From the NCBI GenBank assembly GCA_027051995.1, contig JALUFY010000118.1:1-15901 (forward strand): a stretch of DNA of 15,901 bases. The letters run 5' to 3'. The stretch comes from Hyphomicrobiales bacterium (GTDB taxonomy: Bacteria > Pseudomonadota > Alphaproteobacteria > Rhizobiales > Aestuariivirgaceae). The translations under genes and the position numbers were made by a program. This document shows positions 6,759-15,055 of this stretch, one piece after another. Under the pieces are notes generated by a model. That model made no database searches. It was not told where the DNA came from and worked only from the letters and a program-made list of their open reading frames with translations. How positions within the stretch are numbered: the stretch's first letter is position 1; the number at the start of each line of letters is the position of its first letter.

Positions 6759-7718
6759 ATGAAACTTCGCAAGATAATCGCCATGGGCGCCGCTCTTTCG
6801 GCGGCGGCCATGTTCGCGGCGGGGGCGGGGGCGGAAACCCGCGTCACCTACAAATCGGCCAAGTCCACGTCGTCCTACTACCAGATGGCCGTGCAGCTGG
6901 CCGAGGCCATCAAGAAGGGCACGAACGGCGAGGTGATCCTCACCGTGGAGGAAAGCCAGGGCTCGGTGCAGAACGTGAAGGAGGCCGCCCGGCGCGGCGG
7001 CAACTACGTCTTCACCACGCCGCCGGTGCTGGTCAAGCTGGCCATGAAGGGCGTGAAGATGTTCAAGCCGAAGAACCCGGCCTATGACAACATCCGCGGG
7101 CTGTTCCCCATTCCCTCGCTGACCATGCACTTCGTCGTGCGCAAGGATTCCGGGGTCAAGGACTTCGCCGGGCTGGCGGGCAAGACCTTCCTTGTCGGCA
7201 AGGGCTCCTTCGGGGCGCGCGAGGCGAAGAAGTATTTCAAGAAATTCGGCCTGGAGGGCAAGGTGAAGCTCGCAAGGGTGGAGCTCAACGCCGCCGTCAA
7301 CGCGCTGAAGAACCGCCAGATCGACGGCTTCGCCACCGCCGGCTCCTACCCCGCGCCCAATGTCATGGAGGCCGCCGCCAGCACACCCATCGACGTGCTT
7401 TCGCTCTCCGATGACATGATCAAGGCCACGAAGCGCGACAAGCTGGTCATCCCGGCGGGCACCTACAAGGGCGTCGGTCACGACGTGCAGACCACCACAT
7501 TGCCGGTCATGGCCTACACGACCACGGCGATGGACGACAAGACGGCCTATCTGCTGACGAAAACCTACTGGGAGCAGAAAGACAAGCTGGGCCAGCAGGC
7601 CGCCTGGTGGAAGGGTGTTTCGCCGGACTATCTGAAATTCATGGTGGGCAAGCTGCATCCCGGGGCGCTGAAATACTACGCCGAAAAGGGCGTCAAGGTG
7701 CCTGACGCGCTGAAGTGA
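6759..7718 (+). CDS. TAXI-type TRAP transporter substrate-binding protein
   Basis: Periplasmic binding protein of a TRAP transporter, which delivers a small solute (family members bind compounds such as glutamate or other carboxylates) to the membrane permease. Residues 1-25 form a Sec signal peptide: MKLRKI, a hydrophobic Ala-rich core, and AGAGA before a likely cut at A25/E26. The mature part begins with VTYKSAKSTSSYYQMA and has ESQGSVQNVKEA near 65-76, in the place where TAXI proteins usually show a substrate-loop GS.EN pattern. Length 319 is in the usual range of about 310-340. The ATG at 6759 is set by GGGGAGGA (6742-6749). The next gene is the fused permease, and the start of that gene overlaps this stop by 4 bp. 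The ligand cannot be told from the sequence or the neighbours, folC and coaA. Confidence 0.85.
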   Translation: MKLRKIIAMGAALSAAAMFAAGAGAETRVTYKSAKSTSSYYQMAVQLAEAIKKGTNGEVILTVEESQGSVQNVKEAARRGGNYVFTTPPVLVKLAMKGVKMFKPKNPAYDNIRGLFPIPSLTMHFVVRKDSGVKDFAGLAGKTFLVGKGSFGAREAKKYFKKFGLEGKVKLARVELNAAVNALKNRQIDGFATAGSYPAPNVMEAAASTPIDVLSLSDDMIKATKRDKLVIPAGTYKGVGHDVQTTTLPVMAYTTTAMDDKTAYLLTKTYWEQKDKLGQQAAWWKGVSPDYLKFMVGKLHPGALKYYAEKGVKVPDALK

Positions 7719-9523
7719 GCGGCGTGTCCCCGGCGGATGTCATGGAGGACTCATCCCCGCGCCTGGCGCGCCTTTCATGGGTGGCGCTGGGCGCGCTCTC
7801 CATCGGATTTCATCTGTGGCTGATCTTTTCCGGCCTCGTGCCGAACCTGATCGCGCGGCCCCTGCACATGGCCCTGGCGCTGCCCTGGGGGCTCGTCTGG
7901 GCGGCGCGGGGGCGGGCGGAGCGCATCAGCGGCCTCGTTCTGGCCGCCGCCGCCATGGCGGCGTGTCTCTACATCGCCCTGCATGAAGAGGCCCTGGCCG
8001 ATCAGTATGGCTATCTGGAGGGGCCGGGCCAGATGCTCATGGCGGGCGCACTTATCCTGGCGGTGCTGGAGATGGCGCGCCGCGCCATAGGCTGGCCGCT
8101 GCCGCTTGTGGCCGTCATCGCCCTGGCCTACGGATTGTTCGGCCATCTGGTGCCCGGCGAGCTGGGGCATCAGGCCATTCCCGCCGCCTCGCTGCTGGGC
8201 ACGCTGACCATCGCCGAGGGCGGTTTGTGGGGCCAGCTCACCGGGGTGTCGGTGAACATCGTCTCCATTTTCGTCATTTTCGGCGCCATGCTCAACGCCG
8301 GAGAGGCCGGGCAGGGCTTCATGAACCTGGCGGTGGCCACGGCCGGTTCGCTGAAGGCCGGGGCGGCCAAGGTTTCGGTGCTGGCCTCGGCGCTGTTCGG
8401 CTCCATCTCCGGCTCGGCCTCGGCCAATGTCGCCTCCACCGGGGCCTTCACCCTGCCGGCCATGGCGAACCTGGGCTATCCGCGCGCCTTCGCCGCGGCG
8501 GTGGAGGCCGTGGCCTCCTCCGGCGGGCAGATCATGCCGCCGCTCATGGGGGCGGGGGCCTTCATCATGGTGGAGCTCACCGCCACGCCCTATACCGGCG
8601 TCATCATGGCCGCCCTTTTGCCCGCCATTCTCTATTTCTGGGCGGTGTGGATCGGCGTGGACGCCTTCGCCGCGCGCTACGGACTGAAGCCCATGCGGAC
8701 GGAAGAGCGCCCATCCTGGCGGCGGGTCATCGTCACCGGGCTGTTCTTTCTCGTGCCCTTCGCCGTGCTCATGGAGCGGCTGTTCCTCGCCGGATATTCG
8801 GCCCAGTATGCCGCCGCCAGCGCCATTCTCGCCGCCGCCGCGCTGCTGCTGTTCACATCCGGCGGCTTCGCCGGATGTAAGACGATCGCACAGCGCGCCG
8901 CGGAGGTCTGCCTGGCTTCCGGGCGGCAAATCTCCATGGTGGCGGCCATCATCCTGTGCGCCACGCTGATCATCGGCGTGCTGGGCATGACGGGGCTGGG
9001 AGTGAAGATCACCTCGCTGATCACCGGCCTTTCGCACGGCAATCTGGCCATCGCCCTGCTGCTGACGGCCATCGCCTGCCTGATCCTCGGCATGGAGGTG
9101 CCGACGACGGCGGCCTATGTCATCTGCATCGCCGTCACCGGCCCGGCGCTCGTGCGGCTCGGCGTGCCCCTGCTGCATGCGCATCTCTTCGTCTTCTGGT
9201 ATGCGCTGCTGTCCACCATCACCCCGCCGGTGTGCGGCACGGTGTTCATCGCCGCCGGCATGGTGGACGCCCCCTGGACGAAGGTGGCGCGCCACGCCAT
9301 GTCGCTGGGCCTTGGGCTCTATGTCATTCCGCTGGCGCTCATGGCCCATCCCGATCTCGTCCGCCTCGCCGATGCGCCGCTTTCCGCCCTGGCCACGGCG
9401 GCGGCCATCGCGGCGGGGCTTTTGTTTCTGTCGCGCGCCATCATCGCCCCGATGGGTCTGATCCGCCGGGCGCTTTACGCCATTCTGGCGGGCGCGGCCT
9501 TCTGGCTGCCCGCCCTGTGGTGA
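7715..9523 (+). CDS. TRAP transporter permease, fused small and large subunits (4TM/12TM type)
   Basis: Sodium- or proton-driven inner-membrane permease, 602 residues with many hydrophobic helices. The first ~135 residues hold about four helices corresponding to the DctQ-like small subunit; the rest is the DctM-like large subunit. Landmarks are SALFGSISGSASANVASTGA (225-244), SSGGQIMPPLMGAGAFIM (268-285), a second-half counterpart ILGMEVPTTAAYV (457-469) and TITPPVCGTVFIAAGM (501-516); the paired re-entrant loops are where family structures bind the cation and substrate. The GTG at 7715 overlaps the TAXI stop as GTGA, pointing to translational coupling; an ATG at 7742 is the alternative start and would cost 9 residues. 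It converges on coaA with 44 bp between stops. A 588-codon opposite-strand frame is a shadow. Confidence 0.92.
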   Translation: MSGVSPADVMEDSSPRLARLSWVALGALSIGFHLWLIFSGLVPNLIARPLHMALALPWGLVWAARGRAERISGLVLAAAAMAACLYIALHEEALADQYGYLEGPGQMLMAGALILAVLEMARRAIGWPLPLVAVIALAYGLFGHLVPGELGHQAIPAASLLGTLTIAEGGLWGQLTGVSVNIVSIFVIFGAMLNAGEAGQGFMNLAVATAGSLKAGAAKVSVLASALFGSISGSASANVASTGAFTLPAMANLGYPRAFAAAVEAVASSGGQIMPPLMGAGAFIMVELTATPYTGVIMAALLPAILYFWAVWIGVDAFAARYGLKPMRTEERPSWRRVIVTGLFFLVPFAVLMERLFLAGYSAQYAAASAILAAAALLLFTSGGFAGCKTIAQRAAEVCLASGRQISMVAAIILCATLIIGVLGMTGLGVKITSLITGLSHGNLAIALLLTAIACLILGMEVPTTAAYVICIAVTGPALVRLGVPLLHAHLFVFWYALLSTITPPVCGTVFIAAGMVDAPWTKVARHAMSLGLGLYVIPLALMAHPDLVRLADAPLSALATAAAIAAGLLFLSRAIIAPMGLIRRALYAILAGAAFWLPALW

Positions 9524-9556
9524 AAAAAATAACGGCCCCATCAGACCGGAGCGGGG
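9524..9556 (-). terminator. Weak terminator candidate between coaA and the TRAP permease
   Basis: Read on the minus strand, CCCC (9556-9553) and GGGG (9539-9536) can pair across a 13-base loop, and after CCGTTA there is a run of T (9530-9524 region, seen as six A on the plus strand). It lies just behind the coaA stop, where the his-coaA transcript should end. The stem is only 4 bp, so support is modest. Confidence 0.3.
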
Positions 9557-9567
9557 AAAACGGAATT

Positions 9568-10521
9568 TCAGATCTTGCGCAAGTCCACGTATTCCGTGCG
9601 GTGGCGCGGGCCCTTGTGGAGGATGAGATCGGCGCGCTGGCGGGTGGGCAGGATGTTTTCGCGCAGGTTGACCAGATTGATGGCCTCCCAGATCTGGGTG
9701 GCGATCTCCTCCGTCTGGGCGTCGCTGAGCCCGGCGTAGCGGTGGAAGTAGGAGCGCGGATCGCGAAACGCGGTATCGCGCAGCGAAAAGAAGCGCTCCA
9801 CATACCAGGTCTTCAGCACCTCCTCGCCCGCGTCGATGTAGATGGAGAAGTCGAAGAAATCCGAGACGAAGGGAATGGCCGCGCCGTCCTTCGGCAGCCG
9901 GCCGCTCTGCAACACGTTCAGCCCCTCCACCAGCAGGATGTCGGGCTGGCCGATGACCAGCTTTTCTCCCGGCACGATGTCATAGGTGAGATGGTCGTAG
10001 ACCGGGGCCTCCACCGCCCCGCGCCCGGCCTTCACATCGGCTAGGAAGCGCAAAAGGCGCGGCAGGTCGTAGGATTCGGGAAAGCCCTTGCGGCCCATCA
10101 GGCCGCGCGCCTCCAGCTCGGCGTTGGGCAGCAGAAAACCGTCGGTGGGCAGCAGCGCCACGTCTGGATGATTGGGCCAGCGCGACAGCAGCCGGGTGAG
10201 GATGCGCGCCGTGGTGGACTTGCCCACCGCCACCGATCCGGCGATGCCGATGATGAAGGGCGCCTTGCGCCCGTTACCGCCGAGAAACTCGCGGCGCGCG
10301 CCATAGAGCTTCTGCGAAGCGGCCACGTGCAGGTTCAGCAGGCGCGACAGCGGCAGATAGATGGTCTCGATCTCCGCCAGATCAAGCCGCACGCCCAGGC
10401 CGCGCACCTGCTCGATGTCCTCCGCCGTCAGCGTCAGCGGCGTGTCGGCGCGCAGCGCGGCCCATTCATCGCGCGCGAAGCGGCGGAACGGCGAAAGATC
10501 CTGCATGCCGGGATCGTGCAT
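9568..10521 (-). CDS. coaA: Pantothenate kinase, type I
   Basis: CoaA phosphorylates pantothenate with ATP, the first and usually rate-setting step of coenzyme A synthesis in the cytoplasm. The 317-residue protein has the P-loop GSVAVGKS (95-102), [11 protein letters not shown] (123-133), [11 protein letters not shown] (142-152), YDHLTYDIV (175-183) and VEGLNVLQ (198-205), all bacterial type I landmarks; length is typical. The ATG at 10521 follows AGGGGAG at 7 bases; a second ATG five codons on (residue 6) lacks such a site. It is the last gene of the his operon, 40 bp after hisE. The his-coaA linkage is common in alphaproteobacteria and joins two cofactor/amino-acid pathways without an obvious chemical connection. 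Confidence 0.96.
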   Translation of the reverse strand: MHDPGMQDLSPFRRFARDEWAALRADTPLTLTAEDIEQVRGLGVRLDLAEIETIYLPLSRLLNLHVAASQKLYGARREFLGGNGRKAPFIIGIAGSVAVGKSTTARILTRLLSRWPNHPDVALLPTDGFLLPNAELEARGLMGRKGFPESYDLPRLLRFLADVKAGRGAVEAPVYDHLTYDIVPGEKLVIGQPDILLVEGLNVLQSGRLPKDGAAIPFVSDFFDFSIYIDAGEEVLKTWYVERFFSLRDTAFRDPRSYFHRYAGLSDAQTEEIATQIWEAINLVNLRENILPTRQRADLILHKGPRHRTEYVDLRKI

Positions 10522-10561
10522 GGGGCGGCTCCCCTGAAGCGGTATCGGGCCTGCCGCCCGC

Positions 10562-10897
10562 TCAACTGGCCTTGCGGGCGGCCTTTTCCTCCAGCCCGGA
10601 CATGGCGAAGCGGCGCTCCAGCTCCTCCATGACGGCCGAAACCGGCACCTTGCGGGCCATCAGCGCCACGAGGAAATGATAGAGCACATCCGCCGCTTCC
10701 GCCGTGACGTGCTTCTTGTCGCCATCGACGATGGCCAGCGCCAGCTCGACGCCCTCCTCGCCCAGTTTCTTGGCCACCTTGTGGCGGCCCTGGCCGAGCA
10801 GCTTTGCGGTGTAGGACTTCTTCGGCGAGACCTTGCGGCGGCTCTCCAGCTCGGCGATGAGCGCCGCCAGAACCTCCAGCCTGTTTTCGTCAGCCAT
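10562..10897 (-). CDS. hisE: Phosphoribosyl-ATP pyrophosphatase
   Basis: HisE hydrolyses phosphoribosyl-ATP to phosphoribosyl-AMP and pyrophosphate, step two of histidine synthesis. At 111 residues it is the stand-alone form, not fused to the cyclohydrolase HisI, which must be encoded elsewhere. The MazG-like all-alpha signature is clear: [10 protein letters not shown] (28-37), KKLGEEGVE (43-51) and EAADVLYH (67-74), with the acidic metal ligands E47, E48, E51, E67 and D70. The ATG at 10897 lies inside the end of hisF, overlapping it by 8 bp (ATGGCTGA), so the two are probably translationally coupled. coaA follows after 40 bp. Confidence 0.96.
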   Translation of the reverse strand: MADENRLEVLAALIAELESRRKVSPKKSYTAKLLGQGRHKVAKKLGEEGVELALAIVDGDKKHVTAEAADVLYHFLVALMARKVPVSAVMEELERRFAMSGLEEKAARKAS

Positions 10898-11681
10898 CCG
10901 TGTTCACTCCATCAAGGCGCATGGGCACGCCGCGCGCGGCCATGTAGGCCTTGGTTTCGGGTATGGAATAGGTGCCGAAGTGGAAGATGGAGGCGGCCAG
11001 CACCGCCGTGGCGTGGCCCTCCAGAATGCCCTCCACCATGTGATCGAGATTGCCCACGCCGCCCGAGGCGATGACCGGCACGGGCACGGCGTCGGCAATG
11101 GCGCGGGTGAGCGGGATGTTGAAGCCCTTGCCGGTGCCGTCGCGATCCATGGAAGTGAGCAGGATCTCGCCCGCGCCGAGGGAGACCACCTCTTTTGCGT
11201 ATTCCACCGCGTCGATGCCGGTGGGCTCGCGCCCGCCGTGGGTGAAGATCTCCCATCTTTCCGGCTCGCCGTCCTCTGAGACGCGCTTGGCGTCGATGGC
11301 GATGACGATGCACTGCGAGCCGAATTTCTCCGCCGCCTCCTTCACCAGGGAGCGGTTGAAAACGGCCGCCGTGTTGATGGAGACCTTGTCGGCCCCGGCC
11401 AGCAGCAGCTTGCGGATATCCTCCACCTCGCGCACGCCGCCGCCGACGGTGAGCGGCATGAAGCACTGCTCGGCGGTGGCGCGCACCACGTCGAGAATGA
11501 TGGGGCGCTTTTCATGGCTGGCGGTGATGTCGAGAAAGCACAGCTCGTCGGCGCCCGCGGCGTCATAGGCCTTGGCGATCTCCACCGGATCTCCGGCGTC
11601 GCGCAGATTGACGAAATTGACGCCCTTGACGACGCGGCCGTCCTTGACGTCCAGGCAGGGAATGACGCGGGCCTTAAGCAT
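10890..11681 (-). CDS. hisF: Imidazole glycerol phosphate synthase, cyclase subunit
   Basis: HisF takes ammonia from HisH and converts PRFAR to imidazole glycerol phosphate and AICAR. The 263-residue (beta/alpha)8 barrel starts [20 protein letters not shown] and has catalytic D11 and D130 (VIAIDAKR), the phosphate-binding TVGGGVR (78-84), SINTAAV (101-107), [11 protein letters not shown] (176-186) and IASGGVG (204-210). The frame runs open upstream to 11861, but residues before MLKARV are nonsense lying within hisA, so the ATG at 11681 is the start. It overlaps the hisA stop by 8 bp (ATGCTTAA) and itself overlaps hisE by 8 bp, which suggests coupled translation through hisA-hisF-hisE. Confidence 0.97.
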   Translation of the reverse strand: MLKARVIPCLDVKDGRVVKGVNFVNLRDAGDPVEIAKAYDAAGADELCFLDITASHEKRPIILDVVRATAEQCFMPLTVGGGVREVEDIRKLLLAGADKVSINTAAVFNRSLVKEAAEKFGSQCIVIAIDAKRVSEDGEPERWEIFTHGGREPTGIDAVEYAKEVVSLGAGEILLTSMDRDGTGKGFNIPLTRAIADAVPVPVIASGGVGNLDHMVEGILEGHATAVLAASIFHFGTYSIPETKAYMAARGVPMRLDGVNTDG

Positions 11682-12420
11682 CCGGGTTCTCCTTCGCGGC
11701 TTCGATGAGCGCCAGGGCCTCTTCCCAGTCCACGCGGCCGTCATAGAGGGCGCGGCCCGAGATGGCCCCTTCCAGAATGGCGCAATCGGGCTCCAGCAGC
11801 CGGCGGATGTCGTCCATCGAGGCCAGCCCGCCGGAGGCGATGACGGGGATGGAGACGGCATTGGCCAGTTCCAGGGTGGAGGCGATGTTGAGACCCTTGA
11901 GCACGCCGTCGCGGTCGATGTCGGTATAGATGATGGCCGCCGCGCCCGCGTCCTCGAAGCGCCTGGCCAGATCGATGGCCGAAAGCCCGGAGGTTTCCGC
12001 CCAGCCCTCCACGGCCACCCGGCCGCCCCGGGCGTCGATGCCGATGGCCACCTGGCCGGGGAAGGCCTTGCAGGCCTGTTTGACCAGCCCGGGATCGCGC
12101 ACCGCGATGGTGCCGAGAATGACCCGGCGGATGCCGCGCTCCAGCCAGCCTTCGATGGTCCGCATGTCGCGGATGCCGCCGCCGAGCTGGGCGGGGATGT
12201 CCACGGCGGCGAGAATGGCCTCCACGGCGTCCGCGTTGACGGGCCGGCCGGCGAAAGCGCCGTTGAGGTCCACCAGATGCAGCCACTCGAAGCCCGCGTT
12301 CTCGAAGGCGATGGCCTGATCCGCCGGGTTGTCGTTGAACACCGTCACCTGTTCCATGTCGCCCAGCTTCAGGCGCACGCACTGGCCGTCCTTGAGATCG
12401 ATGGCGGGAAAGAGAATCAT
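11674..12420 (-). CDS. hisA: ProFAR isomerase
   Basis: HisA isomerises ProFAR to PRFAR, the substrate of HisHF. The 248-residue barrel starts [17 protein letters not shown] with catalytic D8, and has VDLNGAF (50-56), LGGGIR (79-84), ILGTIAV (101-107), [14 protein letters not shown] (127-140) with catalytic D129, [11 protein letters not shown] (166-176) and IASGG. Nothing suggests the dual HisA/TrpF role (PriA) of actinobacteria. The ATG at 12420 has AGGA 10 bases upstream and lies 20 bp after hisH; the stop overlaps the hisF start by 8 bp. Confidence 0.97.
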   Translation of the reverse strand: MILFPAIDLKDGQCVRLKLGDMEQVTVFNDNPADQAIAFENAGFEWLHLVDLNGAFAGRPVNADAVEAILAAVDIPAQLGGGIRDMRTIEGWLERGIRRVILGTIAVRDPGLVKQACKAFPGQVAIGIDARGGRVAVEGWAETSGLSAIDLARRFEDAGAAAIIYTDIDRDGVLKGLNIASTLELANAVSIPVIASGGLASMDDIRRLLEPDCAILEGAISGRALYDGRVDWEEALALIEAAKENPDA

Positions 12421-12440
12421 TGTTTCGTGTTCCTGGATTT

Positions 12441-13091
12441 TCAGGGCGTCCAGCGCAGGAAATTGGCGATCAGCGCAAGGCCCAGCTTCTGGCTCTTTTC
12501 CGGGTGGAACTGAAAGCCCAGCAGGTTGTCCCGGGCCACGGCGGCCACCACCGGCCCGCCATAGTCCGTGCGCGCCAGAACATCGCTCTCTTCGGCGGGG
12601 ACGAAATGATAGGAATGGACGAAATAGGCATTCAGGCCATCGGCCCCCAGCGGCAGGCCGTCGAAGAGCGGATGGGACTGAAGCGGCTCCAGGGTGTTCC
12701 AGCCCATGTGGGGGATTTTCAGCGCCGGATCGGCGGGCTCGATGGCGCGCACCTCTCCGGAAATCCAGTCGAAGCCCGGCGTTTCGCCATGCTCCAGGCC
12801 GCGCGTGGCGAGAAGCTGCATGCCCACGCAGATGCCGAGAAAGGGCGCGCCGCGCCGGCGCACCGCTTCTTCCAGAGCCTCGCGCATGCCCGGCAGGGCC
12901 TCAAGGCCGCTCTTGCAGTCGGCGAAGGCGCCGACGCCGGGCAGCACGATGCGGTCGGCGGCGCGCACGTCCTCCGCATCGGCGGTGAGAAAGACCTCCG
13001 CGCCTGCGCCGCCCTCGCGGGCGGCGCGCTGAAAGGCCTTTTCCGCCGAGCGCAGATTGCCCGAGCCATAGTCGATGATCGCAACTTTCAT
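12441..13091 (-). CDS. hisH: Imidazole glycerol phosphate synthase, glutamine amidotransferase subunit
   Basis: HisH splits glutamine and channels ammonia to HisF. The class I amidotransferase triad is present: C88 in [10 protein letters not shown]196 and E198 in GFQFHPEKS. Other landmarks are [10 protein letters not shown] (4-13), LPGVGAF (50-56), PHMGWN (127-132) and YFVHSYH (156-162). Length 216 is normal. The ATG at 13091 has GAGGAT upstream. It stands 10 bp after the DUF2628 gene and 20 bp before hisA. Partner HisF is two genes downstream, so both subunits come from one transcript. Confidence 0.97.
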   Translation of the reverse strand: MKVAIIDYGSGNLRSAEKAFQRAAREGGAGAEVFLTADAEDVRAADRIVLPGVGAFADCKSGLEALPGMREALEEAVRRRGAPFLGICVGMQLLATRGLEHGETPGFDWISGEVRAIEPADPALKIPHMGWNTLEPLQSHPLFDGLPLGADGLNAYFVHSYHFVPAEESDVLARTDYGGPVVAAVARDNLLGFQFHPEKSQKLGLALIANFLRWTP

Positions 13092-13101
13092 CCGGGTATC
13101 C

Positions 13102-13461
13102 TCATCCCGCCAGTTCCTTCGCCAGACGCAACTCCGCCTCGTCCCTGCCGCCGCCGGCGATGACGCAGCACTCCTCGTATCCGCGCCGCTTCAGCGCCCG
13201 GCGATACAGGCCGTTGCCCTCGAAGCCCAGAAGCAGAAGGACGAGAAAGCTCAGCCACGCGCCCGCCTGCTGCGAGACGTGCGTCTGCACAAGCTCCGCC
13301 ACGATGAGCGCGGCCACGGTGACGGCCAGCTCCAGCCACATGCGCTTGAAGGCCAGCCACAAGGGGCCGAAGACAAGGGCGGGCCAGGAAAAGCCCTCCT
13401 TGACAAGGATGGCGCCGGAGGCCGCCGCGCCCGGCTTCATGTGCACCGAGAAAAAGCGCAT
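13102..13461 (-). CDS. DUF2628-like small membrane protein of unknown function inside the his operon
   Basis: A 119-residue protein of unknown function that resembles the DUF2628 family. It starts [10 protein letters not shown], then has [20 protein letters not shown] (21-40), with the Phe/Trp/Gly/Pro pattern typical of that family, a hydrophobic stretch at about 42-60 and another at 67-81 (about two membrane helices), then a charged tail [10 protein letters not shown]...[11 protein letters not shown] with adjacent Cys98/Cys99. No catalytic motif is visible. The frame is open upstream to 13770, but that part lies inside hisB and reads as nonsense. The ATG at 13461 shares one base with the hisB stop (TGATG), arguing for coupled translation. 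Genes of this type recur between hisB and hisH in alphaproteobacteria, which makes a chance insertion unlikely. Family fairly sure, function unknown. Confidence 0.8.
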   Translation of the reverse strand: MRFFSVHMKPGAAASGAILVKEGFSWPALVFGPLWLAFKRMWLELAVTVAALIVAELVQTHVSQQAGAWLSFLVLLLLGFEGNGLYRRALKRRGYEECCVIAGGGRDEAELRLAKELAG

Positions 13462-14048
13462 CACAGGGTTCCCTTGGTGGACGGCAGGGTATTGGCCGCG
13501 CGCTCGTCGATGGCGGCGGCCGCGCGCAGGGCCCGCGCCAGCCCCTTGAAGCAGGTCTCGGCGATGTGGTGCGAATTGCTCCCGTAGAGGTTCTCCACGT
13601 GCAGCGTCACACCTGCGTTCATGGCGAAGGCGTGGAAGAACTCGTGAAAGAGCTCGGTGTCGAAATCGCCCACTTTCTGGGTGGGAAAGTCCACCTTCCA
13701 GACCAGCCACGGGCGGCCGGAAATATCCAGAGCCACGCGGGTCAGCGTCTCGTCCATGGGCAGATAGCAATGGGCGTAGCGGGTGATACCGCGCTTGTCG
13801 CCCAGCGCCTTCGCCAGGGCCTGGCCCAGGGCGATGCCCACATCCTCGGTGGTGTGGTGGCCGTCAATGTGCAGATCGCCCCTGGCCTTGAGGTTGATGT
13901 CCATGAGGGCGTGCTTGGAGAGCTGCTCGATCATGTGATCGAGAAAGCCCAGTCCGGTGGAGACATCATAGAACCCGGCCCCGTCGATGGTCACGGAGAC
14001 CTCGATGTCCGTCTCGTTGGTCTTGCGCTTTATCGATCCGCTGCGCAT
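13461..14048 (-). CDS. hisB: Imidazoleglycerol-phosphate dehydratase
   Basis: HisB removes water from imidazole glycerol phosphate to give imidazole acetol phosphate, a manganese-dependent step. It is the monofunctional form, 195 residues, without the phosphatase domain found in enterobacteria. Metal-binding motifs are [11 protein letters not shown] (37-47), [10 protein letters not shown] (62-71), FHEFFHAFA (134-142) and GSNSHHIAE (156-164). A GTG at 14057 would add three residues, but the ribosome site GGGAG (14061-14057) stands 8 bases before the ATG at 14048 and overlaps the GTG, so 14048 is chosen. First gene of the his operon; the stop overlaps the next start by one base. Confidence 0.96.
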   Translation of the reverse strand: MRSGSIKRKTNETDIEVSVTIDGAGFYDVSTGLGFLDHMIEQLSKHALMDINLKARGDLHIDGHHTTEDVGIALGQALAKALGDKRGITRYAHCYLPMDETLTRVALDISGRPWLVWKVDFPTQKVGDFDTELFHEFFHAFAMNAGVTLHVENLYGSNSHHIAETCFKGLARALRAAAAIDERAANTLPSTKGTL

Positions 14049-14158
14049 GATCCGCACTCCCGCCAGATGATGTTACGCGGGCTTTTTACAGCATGCGGGC
14101 GCACAGGCCAAATGCAAATGAAAAACAATTGGCGCAATGGTTGACGCCTCCGCACCCG
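14049..14158. promoter_or_regulatory. Divergent hisB / hydrolase intergenic region
   Basis: This 110-bp spacer must carry the his operon promoter and probably that of the hydrolase. It is AT-richer than its surroundings around 14083-14135. It contains a tandem hexamer CAAATG (14109-14120), a direct repeat GCGGGC (14077-14082 and 14095-14100) and the hisB ribosome site. I find no convincing -35/-10 pair on either strand and no His-codon leader peptide of the enterobacterial attenuator kind. Confidence 0.4.
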
Positions 14159-15055
14159 ATGAGCGAAACCGGCGGCATGTTATGGCCTCTCCTCACAGCC
14201 GCCGCCGTCATTTCCGCCATCGCCGCCGCCGGGCTGGCGGCCATCCATCTTGGTTTTCGCGCCCCGCGCGCCGCCGAAAGGGGCGATCCGGGCGCGCACG
14301 GCTTTGCCTTCGAGACCATCTCCATCCCGGCGAAGAAGGGGCTTGCCCTGCATGGCTGGCTGCTCGGCCCGGCGGGAAACAGCGCCGCGCCGGCCGTCAT
14401 CATCGTGCATGGCTGGGGGGCGAACATGGAGATGATGCTGCCGCTGGCCGAGCCTTTTTACAACGATGGCATGAACGTGCTGATGTTCGATGCGCGCAAT
14501 CACGGGAAAAGCCCGCGTCAGGGGGCCTCCACCATGCCCAAGTTCGCCGAGGATACGCTGGCGGCGCTGGACTGGCTGCGGGCGCACCGGTTTACCGGCC
14601 CCGTGGCGCTGACGGGCCACTCCATCGGCGCGGCGGCCTGCCTGCTGGCGGCCTCGTGGCGGCACGACATGGATGCGGTGATCGCTATCGCCAGTTTCGC
14701 CCATCCGGCGCGGCTGATGGAGCGCTCCATGGCGCGGCTGCGTCTGCCCGGCTGGCTGATCCGCCTCGTGCTGGCCTATGTGGAATGGAACATCGGCCAC
14801 CGTTACGAGGACATCGCGCCGGTCAACACCATATGCGCGGCGCGGTGCCCGGTGCTGCTGGTGCATGGAGAAGCCGATACGGTCATCCCCGTCTCCGACA
14901 TGGAGGAGATCGCCCGCTGCCGCAAGAAAAACATCCGAACCCTCAGGGTGGAGGGCGCGGATCATGATTCGGTGGAGAAGATCTCCAGCCACGCCGGAGA
15001 TCTCACCGGCTTTCTGCGCCGGGCGTCCGGCGAGCCTCAGGCGGAAGCGGAATAG
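14159..15055 (+). CDS. Alpha/beta hydrolase with N-terminal membrane anchor
   Basis: Serine hydrolase of the alpha/beta fold, substrate unknown. From the ATG at 14159 it has 298 residues: a hydrophobic segment at about 8-32 (signal anchor), then HGWGAN (84-89, oxyanion region), DARNHGKS (111-118), the nucleophile elbow GHSIGAA (153-159) with S155, acid D240 in VHGEADTVIP and H269 in GADHDS, completing a plausible triad. The anchor suggests the catalytic domain faces the periplasm or sits at the membrane. An ATG at 14093 would add 22 unlike residues (RAHRPNANEK...), and one at 14177 would drop 6; no start has a strong ribosome site, so the start is uncertain. It is divergent from hisB and overlaps the facing aminotransferase by 19 bp at its end. 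Role not deducible; esterase or lipase-like activity is possible. Confidence 0.82.
   Translation: MSETGGMLWPLLTAAAVISAIAAAGLAAIHLGFRAPRAAERGDPGAHGFAFETISIPAKKGLALHGWLLGPAGNSAAPAVIIVHGWGANMEMMLPLAEPFYNDGMNVLMFDARNHGKSPRQGASTMPKFAEDTLAALDWLRAHRFTGPVALTGHSIGAAACLLAASWRHDMDAVIAIASFAHPARLMERSMARLRLPGWLIRLVLAYVEWNIGHRYEDIAPVNTICAARCPVLLVHGEADTVIPVSDMEEIARCRKKNIRTLRVEGADHDSVEKISSHAGDLTGFLRRASGEPQAEAE

Noticed and set aside
7775..9541. 588-codon open frame on the minus strand across the TRAP permease
   Set aside because: The translation is a His/Gly/Arg/Asp-rich low-complexity shadow typical of the antisense of Ala/Gly/Leu-rich membrane genes; the plus strand has clear TRAP motifs.
11682..11861. 60-residue N-terminal extension of hisF
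   Set aside because: It lies inside hisA in another frame, reads as Pro/Ser/Arg nonsense, and the canonical HisF start [11 protein letters not shown] begins at 11681.
13462..13770. 103-residue N-terminal extension of the DUF2628 protein
   Set aside because: It is out-of-frame hisB sequence; the family-like start MRFFSVHMK begins at 13461.
14049..14150. Histidine attenuator leader upstream of hisB
   Set aside because: No short ORF with a run of His codons and no terminator/antiterminator pair is visible.
14093..14158. 22-residue longer start for the alpha/beta hydrolase
   Set aside because: The added residues are hydrophilic and unlike a membrane-anchor leader, and would fill most of the divergent promoter region; not excluded, but less likely.
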